Positions 12,821-24,190 of a stretch of DNA of 64,000 nucleotides are shown here, in pieces. The translations under genes and the position numbers were made by a program. Below the pieces are notes generated by a model, which worked only from the letters and a program-made list of their open reading frames with translations, had not been told where the DNA came from and did not search any database. Position 1 is the first letter of the stretch. Every line of letters begins with the position of its first letter. Origin of the DNA: Tenrec ecaudatus. Lineage: Eukaryota > Chordata > Mammalia > Afrosoricida > Tenrecidae. The DNA lies in contig NC_134538.1 of the NCBI RefSeq assembly GCF_050624435.1, forward strand, positions 114,960,437 through 115,024,436, read 5' to 3'.

Positions 12821-15214
12821 AGCCTTTTACAACTGGTTGGATGCTGACATCAAATCATATGGTTGCTGGATTTACAAGTTACATCATCACATAATTGCCA
12901 AAGCACCGTGAATCGTGATACACAGATGGATAGCTATTTGGAGGAACCACAATCCAACCCAGTCATGACAAGGCCCAAAGTAAATGAGGCCACTTTGCGT
13001 CATCACACACACTTCTAAGAAGTCGGCTTGTAGTTCTTCATAGGAAGGTCTGGCTGTCGTTTGGGCAGTCTGGTGTCATCAATATTCAACACCAACAGCT
13101 TAATTCAAATGCAGCGGTTCTGCTGATTCCTAGTCACTACCCAGTTTTCATGTACACAGGGGACACTGATGCTACCTTTGTGTTAAAACTCGTCTATATT
13201 AAACATTGTTCTTAGCTAGGTAACAACAACTGCATTGACAGATTTAGCAAGTTTTATGTTTTAGAGTAGTAATATAGAAAGTTGCATCGATAGCTTTGGT
13301 CTGTAGAGCAAATGAGCGTCAGCAAAACATCGATTATCATGAACCTCCACGTGACACAAGCAGGCCTGGACGCATAGTTGCTGCTGGAGAAGTTCCTGGA
13401 GGATCGTTCATTCGTCTCAAGTCCCAGTGGAGTTTTTATGCTCTATATCAGTACTATATCGAGAGTGAATATAATGTCAGTTGCTAAACACACGGACTTA
13501 GTCACAAAAGTTTAAACAGCCAAACAATTAGCAGAGGGAAATGCGTTTGTAATAGGAGTGTACTAGACTGCTACGAGGCATTCTGCTTGTTTGCAGTAGC
13601 TCCTAAATAATCCGAGATTGCCAGTCCCTTTTAGACATCCTTTGATTTGCCTGGTTCTAGCAAAGCAAATGTCTGACAAACAGAAACATCATTCATTCAA
13701 TTCAAGGACGCCAGAAATGCAAAAAAAAATTCCGAGAAAAAAATCTAATAGTTTTCTAAGTAAATAGAGTATGTGGAATCAGTTAAATATTGCGTTTTCG
13801 TTTTATCGTGTTTTGTATATTTCAGTTATATCTTATTTTTTCTCCTACTCATGGGATTGATTATTTTAAGTACCAGTGGACAGACAACTTGCCAAATACT
13901 AGAAAAGTTTCACAGCGAAGGCGATAGAAGCAAAAGACTCAGATGCTAGCTTCCCAAGTGACAGCAAGCGGAGAGAGCAGGTCTGCTCTGGGCTGGGGGA
14001 CAGACGCAGAGGATGGCCTGGGTGGTCACAGGGATTTGATGGAAGTCCTGCTTTGGAAACCTTTATTCCTGTGAGAGCACAGAAGATCAGCTAAGACAGA
14101 CAAAAATGCTCAGTTCTTTATGACAAGAGCTAAACTGTCAAAGTGACGCCGAAAAGGTGGGGAAGCCTTTTTTTAATTAAAAGTCAGACCAAGTTTAGTG
14201 TGGAGAGCAAAAAATGTTTCATCTGTCTACACTGTCGGCTTTCTGTGTATGTGGAAATATATTTATTATTTTCTAAATTAATTTAACGAGTTCCAGATTG
14301 TACAGGATGTCATCATGGAAACAGGATTATACAAGATTACAAGGAGCTTTTTACCACCACCCCCTCACCCCCCATGAATTCCACCTAGCCGCCCTGCTGC
14401 GTACTCTTGATCTGAACTGTGTTTCATTGACCACATGGAAGGAGGTTACATAAAGGGTAAAATAATAGAAACTCTATCAGGAAACAGGTTTTCTTATTGC
14501 TGTGTCTTATGACATGCTCTTGCCATATTCCTTAGTCTAATTCTAGGCAATAATAAAGGATGTGTCATTTTAAAATAGAACAATTGAAACCACATTGAAT
14601 CGGAGCCATGCATCTTTCTGCTGAGCCATCCGCAGGACTGCACCCCAGTGGGGTTTCAGAACAAACGTGGGGCTTGTTTAAGGCTCCTGGGTGGGGAGTA
14701 GCAACTTCCTGAACTCCACCTACTGTGAAAGCGTAGGTAAATATTATTGGTTGATGAATTTCATTATCCAGATGCAAAACAAACACAAAGAGGCAAAATG
14801 ATTTCTCAGAAACGGCTTCTCATTGCCACTGGTTTGGACCAGTGACTCGTCTTCTGGCCCTTTTACTCAAAGTGGAGTTTTCCCGTGAACGTAATTTCAC
14901 ACAGGGTAAGATTCTGGCGTCTAAAGATGCAGGGTTATGCTGCACACATGACTGCTTTTGTTAACGTAATGCTATTTTCTGGTGCACACATCTCTGCGTA
15001 TGCTTTGTATAACACAGAGCAAACTGATTAGTCTAGTTAGGTAGGCATTCGGCTCTAAAACTTTACATCCTTGACATTTCTGCCATCCTCAATCAATTTG
15101 TGAAATCCTTCCAACTTGGCAACCCACTTGTCTCCTACATTTTCAAATAAATACTAAAGAAAGTTGAGATTCCTTTTTTAAGATTTCCCATTTCCTTTCC
15201 TCTTCGTGGGCCAG

Positions 15215-15357
15215 ATAATCACCACGGCCACAGCCTGGAAGAAAGAATCATCTATGGAGTGGAAAACAGTAGCACGTTCCTGGAGTGCAGCCCGAAATCA
15301 CAGCGGGCTGTGGTCTACTGGCAATTCCAGAGGCGAAACGAAGAGCGAAAGGAGGAG
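15215..15357 (+). CDS. SEMA3A: SEMA3A coding exon (penultimate), Ig domain first half
   Basis: This 143-nt exon begins after gggccag and ends at GAG|gtaagg on a codon boundary. Its first two bases complete the aspartate codon begun in the previous exon; 47 codons follow, about residues 574-620. It reads NHHGHSLEERIIYGVENSST, then FLECSPKSQRAVVYWQFQRR and NEERKEE, the start of the SEMA3A C2-type Ig domain. The cysteine in FLECSP is the first half of the Ig disulfide, and YWQF carries the core tryptophan. The Ig domain stabilises neuropilin-1 binding. Compared with the human protein as I remember it, P is replaced by L in HSPEER and A-L by A-V in RALVYW, both conservative. Phase and identity are continuous with both neighbouring exons. 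Confidence 0.97.
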
Positions 15358-16424
15358 GTAAGGGGATGACCGTGGTGGCCTTGTTTTTGCTCAGGGACTG
15401 CTCAGTGACTGCAGCTTGTTTCATTTTCAGAGGGCGAAAAGTACTGTGAACCCCTCGCTTTTTCTTAACCAATTGAGAGCTCGTTCATTAGACAAGTGTT
15501 CCTTGATGGCTCATTATACGAAATGCTTCATGCAGTAGCCGTAGAGGAACGAACAGGGACTGGTAAGAGGTTCTGCCCCTGAAGGAGTTTAGAGCGATGC
15601 TGGAATGCACTTCAGAATGACCTTATTCCTTCTTGTGGTTCCCTGGGAGAACAAACATGTCATCTATACATTTGTCCACATTGAAAAAGAATCAAATCCT
15701 CCTCCTAATTCTAATTTTTGTCCATTTAGTGCTTCTACCCAAGCATGTACTTTCTTTCTCCATTGAACTCCTCCTCAGACAGAGGGTGGAAGGCTGTGGT
15801 CGAAGATTTGGGCTGAGGGAGCGCAGGCTCCGACATGAGCACACGGGGGTAGATCAGACAGCTCTTCCTCCTCATGCAGCCTCTGGTGTGAATTCGAAAA
15901 CTGTGCACAGAAAATCTCAGTGAATGTCTAAAATGTAAAGACTGCTTTAACGTCTGTCAAAAAATTATATACTGGTAATGAGATGATTTGGTTGGCTTAT
16001 AAAATGTGCTGTATGCATAAATATGAAAAGATTCTGCAAAGAAAAGTAAAAATTCTTCCCCTTTTGAATTTTAAGCAGAGCCTTTAAACACTGTAACCTA
16101 ATAGTACAAATATGAAGGTTCCTTTTATATGTTGCCTCCTTGGGCGTTCAGAGATGTTTGCTGTAAGCTTTATTCAAAACAAGGCAAAGTGGAATATATT
16201 GAATGCATTCAAGAGTATGCGACAAGACCTAAAATTGAAGTAACTATTAATCATTTTTCTTATCCTTGCTCAATTGCTGCTCTCTTATTTTATTGTTCAA
16301 CTTTCTTATACATCATATTATTAACACATTTTTAGAAGCAGTATTTTCTAATATCAGTATCTCACTTTACCTTTCTTCTCTATTTATATACTTAATTCTG
16401 TTATTTTTGAATTCCTTCTCATGG

Positions 16425-16545
16425 CGTTATTGCTCTGGACTGATCACTGCAAGGTCAGTGGTTTGAAACCATGGAGCAGCAGACTAAAATATCCAGGTGC
16501 CAGCCAAAAGACTGGAGGTTGGAGCCCACCTAAAACAACAGGAAA
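16425..16545 (+). repeat. tRNA-derived afrotherian SINE fragment, sense
   Basis: The B-box-like stretch ggtcagtggtttgaaacc is followed by a second SINE-like phrase, ggaggttggagcccacctaa. Together they match the 5' tRNA-related part of afrotherian SINEs that I also see elsewhere in the window. The fragment is strongly diverged and has no clear ends. Confidence 0.6.
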
Positions 16546-16830
16546 AAATCTCACTGCCCTCTAGTGGATTCTGACCAATGCAGCCCTAGAAGTCAGGGTA
16601 GAGCTACCTCTGTGGTTTTCTGAGCCTGGAAGTCTTTGCTAGAGCAGAAAGCCTCCTCTTTCTCCTGCAAAGTGCCTGGTGGTTTCAAACTGCCATCCCT
16701 TTGGTTTACACTCCAATATGTAACCACTACTCAACCAGGCCTCTTCTGTTACAGCTACTACCTGGAGAATTCAAATATGAATCTACCACTTCTTAATACA
16801 TTAACCATTGCACCACTAGTGTGCCTAGTG
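16546..16830 (-). repeat. Afrotherian SINE, antisense
   Basis: Reading + strand left to right, the order is the antisense SINE order: tail (gattctgaccaatgcagccc), body (agggtagagctacctctgtg, ctttctcctgcaaag), then the antisense B box (gtggtttcaaactgccatcc). It sits tail to tail with the sense fragment just upstream. It is about 30% diverged by eye. Confidence 0.7.
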
Positions 16831-17307
16831 TATCCAAAGCCCAGCCCCAACCACCCCAACAAAGGCCAGGTGATTTCCTGACAAGACAATTGGCTATTGA
16901 CAAGCTTAGGCAGCACAGTTCTGCTCTGACACACATGGATTGTTAGATGTATAAAATAATGTATTTGTTCTCTCCTCTATTTATCGTGCATATTTTAAGT
17001 TATTACTTTTATTTAGAAAAGTCAGGCAAGCCATATTTTCTTTGCATCTTAAAAATAATTGGCAGAGATTATAACCTTTGTCCCTGGAGGATAAATGCTG
17101 TCATTTTTCTTAAGTTGAGTATTTTATTATCAGTTAAAGTTTAATATGTGTAAGTTCTATTCAATATATAGCCTAAATGTTCACTGACATAATGTCTCAG
17201 CATGTACGTTTCTTTTATATATAAGCACCAAACCCATCGCCTTCGTGTCCACTCTGATTTATGTAAGCATACTCTCTGTTGCCTTTCTCCCCCCCCCGCC
17301 CCCCCAG

Positions 17308-17763
17308 ATCAGAGTTGATGATCATATCATTAGGACAGAACAAGGCCTTCTGCTGCGCAGCCTTCAGCGGAAAAACTCAGGCAATTACCTCTGTCACGCT
17401 GTGGAGCATGGCTTCATACAAACCCTTCTTAAGGTCACCTTGGAAGTCATTGACACCGAGCATTTGGAAGAACTTCTGCAGAAAGATGATGACGGAGATG
17501 GTTCTAAGACCAAAGAGCTGTCCAACAGCATGACCCCGAGCAGGAAAGTCTGGTACAGAGACTTCATGGAGCTCATCAACCACCCCAACCTGAACACGAT
17601 GGACGAGTTCTGTGAACAAGTTTGGAAAAGGGACCGAAAACAACGCCGGCAAAGGCCTGGGCAGAGCCAAGGGAACAGTAATAAATGGAAGCACTTACAG
17701 GAAAATAAGAAAGGTAGAAACAGGAGGACCCACGAATTCGAGAGGGCACCCCGGAGTGTCTGA
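17308..17763 (+). CDS. SEMA3A: SEMA3A last coding exon: Ig end, dimer cysteine, basic tail
   Basis: This exon encodes the C-terminal 151 residues of semaphorin 3A and ends at TGA 17761-17763. It begins IRVDDHII directly after the cccccag acceptor, in phase 0 with the previous exon. In order it holds the rest of the Ig domain (GNYLCHAVEH, with the second disulfide cysteine), a linker (KDDDGDGSKTKE), the segment LINHPNLNTMDEFCEQVW whose cysteine (about residue 722) forms the interchain disulfide of the active dimer, and a strongly basic tail (KRDRKQRRQR, a second furin-type site, then NKKGRNRRTHEFERAPRSV) that binds neuropilin-1 b domain and glycosaminoglycans. Length and C-terminal sequence agree with mammalian SEMA3A as remembered. 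One oddity is that the Ig motif usually written DSGNYLC reads NSGNYLC here (codon AAC). Confidence 0.98.
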   Translation: MRVDDHIIRTEQGLLLRSLQRKNSGNYLCHAVEHGFIQTLLKVTLEVIDTEHLEELLQKDDDGDGSKTKELSNSMTPSRKVWYRDFMELINHPNLNTMDEFCEQVWKRDRKQRRQRPGQSQGNSNKWKHLQENKKGRNRRTHEFERAPRSV

Positions 17764-20700
17764 GATGCACTACCTTTAGAAACCTCAAACAAGTAGAAAC
17801 TTGCTTAGACAATAACTGGAAAAAACATGCAATATACATGGACTGTTCTCATGGCATTATGTGGATGTTTACAATGGTGGGAAATTCAACTGAGTTCCAC
17901 TAATTATAAATGAAGTCCATGAGCAACGTTCCTAACAGGATTTCTCCCTAATACCAACACCTAATCGAGGTCACTGGTCAATGCAGACGTGCCCCCGAGA
18001 AGACTTAACATTTCCTAAAAGGTTGCATTGTACAGGTTCCGCTTTCTTCTTTGCCTGAGAAATAAAAATGTCATTTGCCATATTGCCATCTAAAGAAGAA
18101 AAACCGCATCAGCAAAGCCATTTTATTGAACTAAAAGTATCAAACAAACTGCATGGATTTACTACGCTGATGTAGATTCCAAAATGTGGTTGGATTCAAG
18201 GATATTTTTTTTTGTCTGCCAACCCTTTTGTTTATTGTACTGGAGGAGTAAAATGATCCTGAATGAAATGGTCTGTGGAAATATAAAAAACATAAACAAT
18301 CCATCATCCAGAAGAACAATGGGATATACTGATCTACTACTGATGTCTTCTTTCAGCTTTGATTTGAAGATGTATTTTATTAAAGCTATAATTTAAATGT
18401 ACCATGACAAATATGCAGTGTAAATTAGTTTTCTAAGCTAGAGTAGATTTTTGTCTGAGAAATAGTGCGCTATGCAGTTTTTGTTTGAAAAATTCCACTT
18501 GTGTGCTGCTTTAATTTTTTTGTTTGTTTGTTTTCAGTTTTTAAGAGGGATTGCTGGTATTGTTTTAGAAACACATACACATCTTTAACAACTATTTTCT
18601 AAAACCTATTTATAAATTATTCTTTATTTTTCCAGGGTGATTAAACAAGTAGAAGTAATTCACACCTTCTCTTTCTTAAGTATTATCTAAATTAATTTCA
18701 AATTGTATACTGTTTTCATAACAATAACAACAAATCCTTTAACTAGGAAAAAAGAGCGGGTGGGGAAGTGATTGGTTGAATGCATTTTATTGCTTCTAGT
18801 GGATCGATGGATAGAAAATTTACTGCATATGTCATGAAACTAAAAAGCATTGTGTTAATATAGTGTTAACAGAAATGGTCTCTTCTGTGCTTGAATTCCT
18901 ACATGATATTTGAGACATGGAAACTCTCTCTTGCCTGATTTCATTGGAAATTATATCTGTATAACAATATATTTGTAAAGGATCGGGAACATCTATAATA
19001 ATGAAGTAAATATCAGAAAGGCTAAATTTCCAACTCTGTTTACATCTGTATCAATCATTCCCCAACTGCCCCCTTATCACACCTTTCGACAGTTATCTGG
19101 CTAACCACATCATTCTTCACGTCAACAAGAATGACTTTCATGTCAACTGTTGTCTAAGACGCCGCCCACACATAAACGATGAAAAGCTCTTCACCCCCTG
19201 CAACAACTTATCAAGTGCTGTAAGAGATGGTTCATTGAGGGCTGTCTACTCGTTTATTCTGTGGCGACTCACGGGTAAACAATGCCTTCAGGGGCCGAGG
19301 ACCTGCAGCATCACAGTACAATTTCGTTTGCACTCTGTTTGCCTCTCCTGGAACCCCTCCCTCCTGAGATCCTTCATCGTGAACCAAAAAATGCAAAGGA
19401 ACACCTTATTGCTAATTAATGAAGCATCATTAAAATGCTAACTCTAGCTGTCTTGGGATTCTAATTAACTCAGCATTAATTTCTCACCTCAGCCTCCAGT
19501 GAATTTTTAAAAATTTCTTTCAGCTGAAAGAGTTCACAGATGCAAGCTCTTGTTTCAGTTTTAATGATTCCTTTGAATAAACCATTTGTTGGTGTTCCTT
19601 TCAAATTATAAAGCCTAGAAATATTCTACATTCAATTTTAAGCTCCATTGACTACTATAGTATTGCTTTTAGAATTACATTCTCAAGCAAAAGCCAACTT
19701 GTTAAATTATCAGAAGGCTACACTCCTTTACAGAATAAAAGTATTTGAAAAATCATTGAAAGAACGAGTGATCCCAAATAGATCACTCTTGAATACATAA
19801 GTATCTTAACTGTACTAGAATGCAGTGTTGCTTGTTATTCCGAACATGCAGCTGAAACAAATGTATTTTCGATAACAGAAATCATTTATTTCTTATTAGT
19901 CTTCAAAAATAAAGGATTAGAAAGGTTATCGATTGTCTGATAGCTGAAGGGATGCCTTTCCATACCTGAATGCATTTTATTTAGCAACACAAAATAGCAA
20001 TAGAAAGTGATTTTTGATTAAAAACCACAGACACAAACGCACCTACTTGTATGCCATTGTAAACCTTCAGGTCTAAGCTTTCAAAGAAAACGAAAGCCGT
20101 AACCTGAAAGCAGAAAACTCGCTTCAGTCATAACCTTCCGCCAATGAGCATGAAGACGGGCAGTTTGCACGGAAAATAGCCTAGGTCCCGTGCGATGAAT
20201 CCCCTCGGGCTACGGTGTATGCACGAATGATCGGGAATGAAACTGCTGAGAGCCTCGGGTGGTCTTAAGCAAAGTCTGACCGCAAGCACGAGGCAGGCAA
20301 AGGGAGTGGCCTGGGAGAAAGGCCATGGCCCAGCTGAAAGCAAATGCAATCTGTAAGCGCATGGAGAAGCACACTTACCGCTTCTTTTTATGTATTATTT
20401 AGTGATTTTCTTTGATATGTGCTTAATAGTTTAATTTTTGCTACCTACACCTTAGGACAAAGAGATGTAAAGAATGTTGAAAAGAAGGGGAAGAACCGTG
20501 TAAAGTACAATCTTTATAGTTACTCCATTTTAATGTGTTCAGCATCATGCTAACATGCAAGATTTCCCCCCATAGGCGACAAGGTGGTTTATGTGTTATT
20601 TAAGGGCAGGTGCGGATGCCCATTCACTAAGCATGTTTCTTGCCAGGCAGTAGGGATGGTCCATATCTGTATTCATCACTGCCTTTCAGATGGGAATTAG

Positions 20701-21568
20701 AAAACTGGAGAGAGAAAAATATGTAATGAAACTGCTGCTGTAAATTATTTCTTTTAGCATGTATTCAGTTGCTAAATACACATTTCTTCAAAATATTTGA
20801 AGTCACATGTCTTTACTATTCCCTGTAGTATATAGTATCAAAGATCATAAGCTTCAAAAATGTCGAGAGCTAGAGTCAGGTTGATACATACTCAGCCAAC
20901 AGATTTCTTCTTTTGTAGATTATCTGTAATAGGAGTTGTCTATTCTTGGTGACGATGTGCATTTTTATCACCTTTAAATTAAATATTTCTACTTTTTTTT
21001 CAAGCTACAGGGAAATATGGATGTGAACGTTTATAATGTATTCTTATCAGCTTGGGTTCAGTGAGGAGGCACAAAAATGCCCAATTGTTGCTTTGAAATA
21101 GCCTCTCCTGCAGGTCATAGGCAAGTGGTTTAAAACTATGACGTCATTACATTGTGAAATCTGTCTTTGAGTTCATTTCGTTTTCCAACAAAAAGCATTT
21201 ACAACTGAACAAAACTGGTTAGTATGCCCTTTTCATTCAACTTAATGGAAAACAATCAGGTTTCCAGGCCTAAAAGGCATTTAACAAATTGGATTCAGCA
21301 CCACCTATATTGTCATAATGTGTCAAATATAAACTGGCCAAATGCCAAGATACTCATTGCTTTTTATTTTAACTTTCTTTGTCATAAGTATTTTAAATCA
21401 AATGTAATATTTGAAAAATACATGTTTCCAGAAATAAGAAAGAGGTATTTTTAAAAGAATCTACAAAATTTTAAGTCTTATGTGAGTTCTAACCGTTCTC
21501 TTAAAGTAGTTGATTAGGCAAAACATACTTTTCTTTTAGATGAGTAGCCTAAGAAGACATTGAATAAA
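17764..21568 (+). other. SEMA3A: Probable SEMA3A 3' untranslated region
   Basis: No interspersed repeat that I can recognise occurs for about 4 kb after the stop codon, in contrast to everything beyond 21.8 kb, and no long frame is open. AATAAA hexamers occur at 18061-18066, 19576-19581, 19735-19740, 19908-19913 and 21563-21568, the last followed by an A-rich stretch. AU-rich segments with ATTTA-type pentamers occur (for example 18606-18640 and 19880-19895). This fits a long mRNA tail with alternative ends. The true 3' end is inference and could be at any of these sites. Confidence 0.6.
21563..21568 (+). promoter_or_regulatory. SEMA3A: Candidate distal poly(A) signal of SEMA3A
   Basis: AATAAA lies in a gaataaagaaaaaaaaag context, near the end of the repeat-free stretch and about 200 bp before the first old repeat. 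Position is the only support. Confidence 0.3.
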
Positions 21569-21779
21569 GAAAAAAAAAGATGTCTCATACAGAATAGTCA
21601 TTTCATGGTACACATGGCAAAAAATAGACAAAACAGCCGACACTTGGTTATTCATTTCAACATGTAAATACATACAGAGGCAAGAAAAGTATAGAACAAA
21701 ACATAGCCCAGATAAAGTTTATTTTGAATACTATAAAGAAGTTGAGTTTTCTATCCTTTCAATTATATTTCCCTAATAG

Positions 21780-22280
21780 ACCTTGGCCATCTATGATGTA
21801 CTAGGCACTATATTCATAATGCCAAGATGAATAAGACCCCTGTCCTTAATGAGCTCACCAGGAAATAAAACATAGTGACATAACTTTCCATCGTCTTCTC
21901 TCCAAGCCATTCCTGACCCTCCAGTCCCTAGATTGGTCTGTACGCACCACCTTTTCTGGGCTAAGTCTGTGCCTTATCAATACTTTTTACTGCCACACAT
22001 CACAATACTGTAACATATTTGTTTGTATCGTTGACTCCCTTTCTAGACTGTGAGCTCCTTGAGGGCAGGGTCTGTATCTAATTTATCTCTACCGCCAGTG
22101 CCTACCACGATGCTGGCACCGAATGGGAGCTCAATAAATTGTTGTTGAAAACAGCCAAGTTACAATGTGATAAGTGCCCACTGGAGCTCTCAGTGCCAGT
22201 GCGATTGGAGCACAATAGAAGGAGTTAACTGGGGAAGACGGAGCTTGGACACCTTCTGAGAGGTGATTTGTGAACAGTGA
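21780..22280 (+). repeat. Old mammalian repeats: L2-type 3' end nested in another ancient repeat
   Basis: The stretch ctccttgagggcagggtctg ... tgctggcacc ... gctcaataaattgttgttga (about 22046-22146) is the typical 3' end of an L2 LINE. The flanking pieces (tactaggcactatattc, gatgaataagacccctgtcc, and after the L2 acaatgtgataagtgccc) read as two halves of another ancient repeat split by it. Confidence 0.65.
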
Positions 22281-22424
22281 TTTAAAACATCAGTCCAATT
22301 TCTTAGCTACAGAAGGATAACTTTGGCAGAGGGCATAGGAGAAAGGAAGAAAGTTTTACATTTATATGTTCTTATCCCCACACCGCCGGGAACAAGTTCT
22401 TTCAATGGATAGGACACAATTTTC

Positions 22425-22600
22425 ATAAACTCACTGCCATCAAATCAATATCAACTCACAGCAATCTTATGCAAGTTTTCCGAAACTAAAATTTTGGGGA
22501 ATTGGTTTCCTAAACTTTCTCCTGGGGAGCAGCTATGGGTTTGAACTCCAGACCTTGCAGTTGGCAGTCCAATGCTTATCCAACAGCCCCACGTGAGCGT
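22425..22600 (-). repeat. Afrotherian SINE, antisense
   Basis: The order is tail (cactgccatcaaatcaatat, caactcacagcaatc), body, then the antisense B box and A box (gggtttgaactccagacctt, gcagttggcagtccaatgc). The element is complete but diverged. Confidence 0.8.
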
Positions 22601-22914
22601 CTTCATCAAGTTCTCAATGACAAGTCAATAAGTCAATGTTCCATTGGTCACTTTACGACCCAGTGTTCTTACAGAAGCACCAGAAATGGAAAGTGCTAAG
22701 ATATACATATATAATCTCGGGCTCGCTCTGGTCAGCTCTGGATAAAGATCCTCGTTTCTTTTAAATCCCCTCTCTTAGGTAATCTTCACATGCTTATCTT
22801 TTCCCTTAGCTCTGTTCTATTATTGAACCTGTTTTATATTTCAAAAGAGACTGACTCAGTAGATACCCTGCAATAATCCTGTCTCAGAAACATAGCAAAG
22901 ATATCTAGTTCTTA

Positions 22915-23965
22915 AATGGGGTTATAGCCAGTAGCATAGAGATTAGTTTTTACAACACATATCTTTGAGGGGCACAATTGAACCCATAATGTTTCACATT
23001 TTGGCACCAACCCCCCCACCCCCATTTCTAGCCGCATGCAGAGCACATCCACCCCATCCCATTATTTCCACAGTTTTCAATCAAGTCCAAAATCTTAAAT
23101 TCTGAAGCATCCAAATAAAGCACAGGTAAGATGACGGGACAAAATTTCTCCTCAGCTGTAAACTATTGAAATCTAAAATACAAATTATTAGCTTTCAAAG
23201 TAAATGGTACAACAAATACAAGATAGATACTTCCATCACAAATGGTAGAAATTGGAAAGAAAGAATAACAAGCCACGAAGCAAGCCCAAACCTCAGCCAA
23301 ACAAATCACGATAACGCTCAAGGATTGAAGACTGTCTCTGAGATCACCAGGACAAATGCCCATCCTCCAGCCTCTGACTATTGCCCACACCTGAGCGGTG
23401 GTCTCCTGACTCGGCATGAGTTCTACCTTCCAGTCCCACTGCGCCAGGGACTCTGCTTTCTGAGTGGCAACCCCACCCCTTTGACTCAGAAGGCCCCATT
23501 TCTGTCCCTCAGCAGTCCCCTGCCCCGCCAGCTTTGACCGTCAGCCTTTCCCATAACGCACCTTAGTCGTGAAGCCCCCGCATTCCAGAATCAACTTGCT
23601 GAAGTCTCATCTCTTGGAACCCCGGGAGTCTGTGACTTCCCCCATGGAAGCCAAGAAGGCCCTGCTGGCAGAGCTTGTTCAGACAGTCCTGACCTTCAGG
23701 CTGCCTCCGGGATGGTCTTCCTTTGCTTGCAGGAAAACAGATGTAACATCTTTGGCCTGTGTTGGGTTTTGTATCCATGTGACTAGGCCAGGATTCTCTA
23801 GTTTGGCAATTAAGGGCCTAATAACCAACGCCCCTCATGATGTGACCTCAAGATGTAATCAACTCCACAATGGCATCTGCTGTGAGCAGTCAGGACGTTG
23901 GAAGAAGCTTAGGGTGGAGTGCAGCATCCTTAGGGCACAGCCCTGATGCCATGGAAAGGTTTCTT
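22915..23965 (-). mobile_element. Old ERVL/MaLR-like retroelement remnant, antisense
   Basis: The phrase tgaggggcacaattgaaccc followed by ataat resembles the reversed start of MLT1-type LTRs. The next 600 bp (with aagtccaaaatcttaaattc, tggtagaaattggaaagaaa, caagcccaaacctcagccaa) resembles the reversed internal part of MaLR-type elements as I remember it. From about 23560 to 23965 the sequence changes and may be a further LTR. No intact coding region remains, and the boundaries are rough. Confidence 0.45.
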
Positions 23966-24002
23966 AGGGGTCGTGACCTGTTGTTAGGGGTCAGTTCCAA
24001 CA

Positions 24003-24190
24003 TCACAAAATGCACAGCCCCCCACCACCCCCAGATCCCGCCATTGTGGCCACGGTGTCAATCCATTCCCTTGAGGGCCTTCCTCTTTGTCGCTGCCCCG
24101 ATAATTTATCAGGCATGATGTCCTTCTCTAGGGACTGGTCTCTCCTGATGATATTTCTAAAATATGTAAGATGAAGCAAAAGCACCTTTA
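24003..24190 (-). mobile_element. RTE-type LINE, 3' coding end, antisense
   Basis: Translated on the minus strand the segment reads HLTYFRNIIRRDQSLEKDIM and GRPSREWIDTVATMAG, the C-terminal end of RTE/BovB-type reverse transcriptase proteins. The same phrase recurs at 28.9, 36.9 and 58.7 kb. It is 5'-truncated and non-functional. Confidence 0.85.

Larger units (their letters stand above)
1454..15214 (+). other. SEMA3A: SEMA3A intron (13.8 kb)
   Basis: The intron runs between two SEMA3A exons, with donor ATG|gtaagt and acceptor gggccag|AT. Besides an LTR pair (4.0-5.3 kb) and a short hAT element (5.27 kb) it is largely free of recognisable repeats. It contains a reading-frame-dense stretch (7.15-7.73 kb), several short open frames around 10.9-12.8 kb without recognisable homology, and a cluster of tiny perfect duplications (12.74-12.82 kb). 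I see no convincing extra exon in frame with SEMA3A. Confidence 0.9.
15358..17307 (+). other. SEMA3A: SEMA3A last intron (1.95 kb)
   Basis: The intron starts gtaagg and ends in a C-only pyrimidine tract followed by ag (about 17288-17307). It carries two afrotherian SINE pieces in opposite orientation near 16.4-16.86 kb. No other feature is recognised. Confidence 0.92.

Noticed and set aside
13296-13487. 63-codon frame considered as an extra SEMA3A exon
   Set aside because: No SEMA3A residues are missing between the exons at 1386 and 15215, whose phases join exactly. It has no splice sites in frame.
16425-16830. tRNA gene (A and B boxes)
   Set aside because: Boxes belong to tRNA-derived SINEs; no cloverleaf fold can be completed.
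17377-17839. Open frames antisense to the last SEMA3A exon (up to 132 codons)
   Set aside because: They are shadows of the conserved coding exon on the opposite strand.
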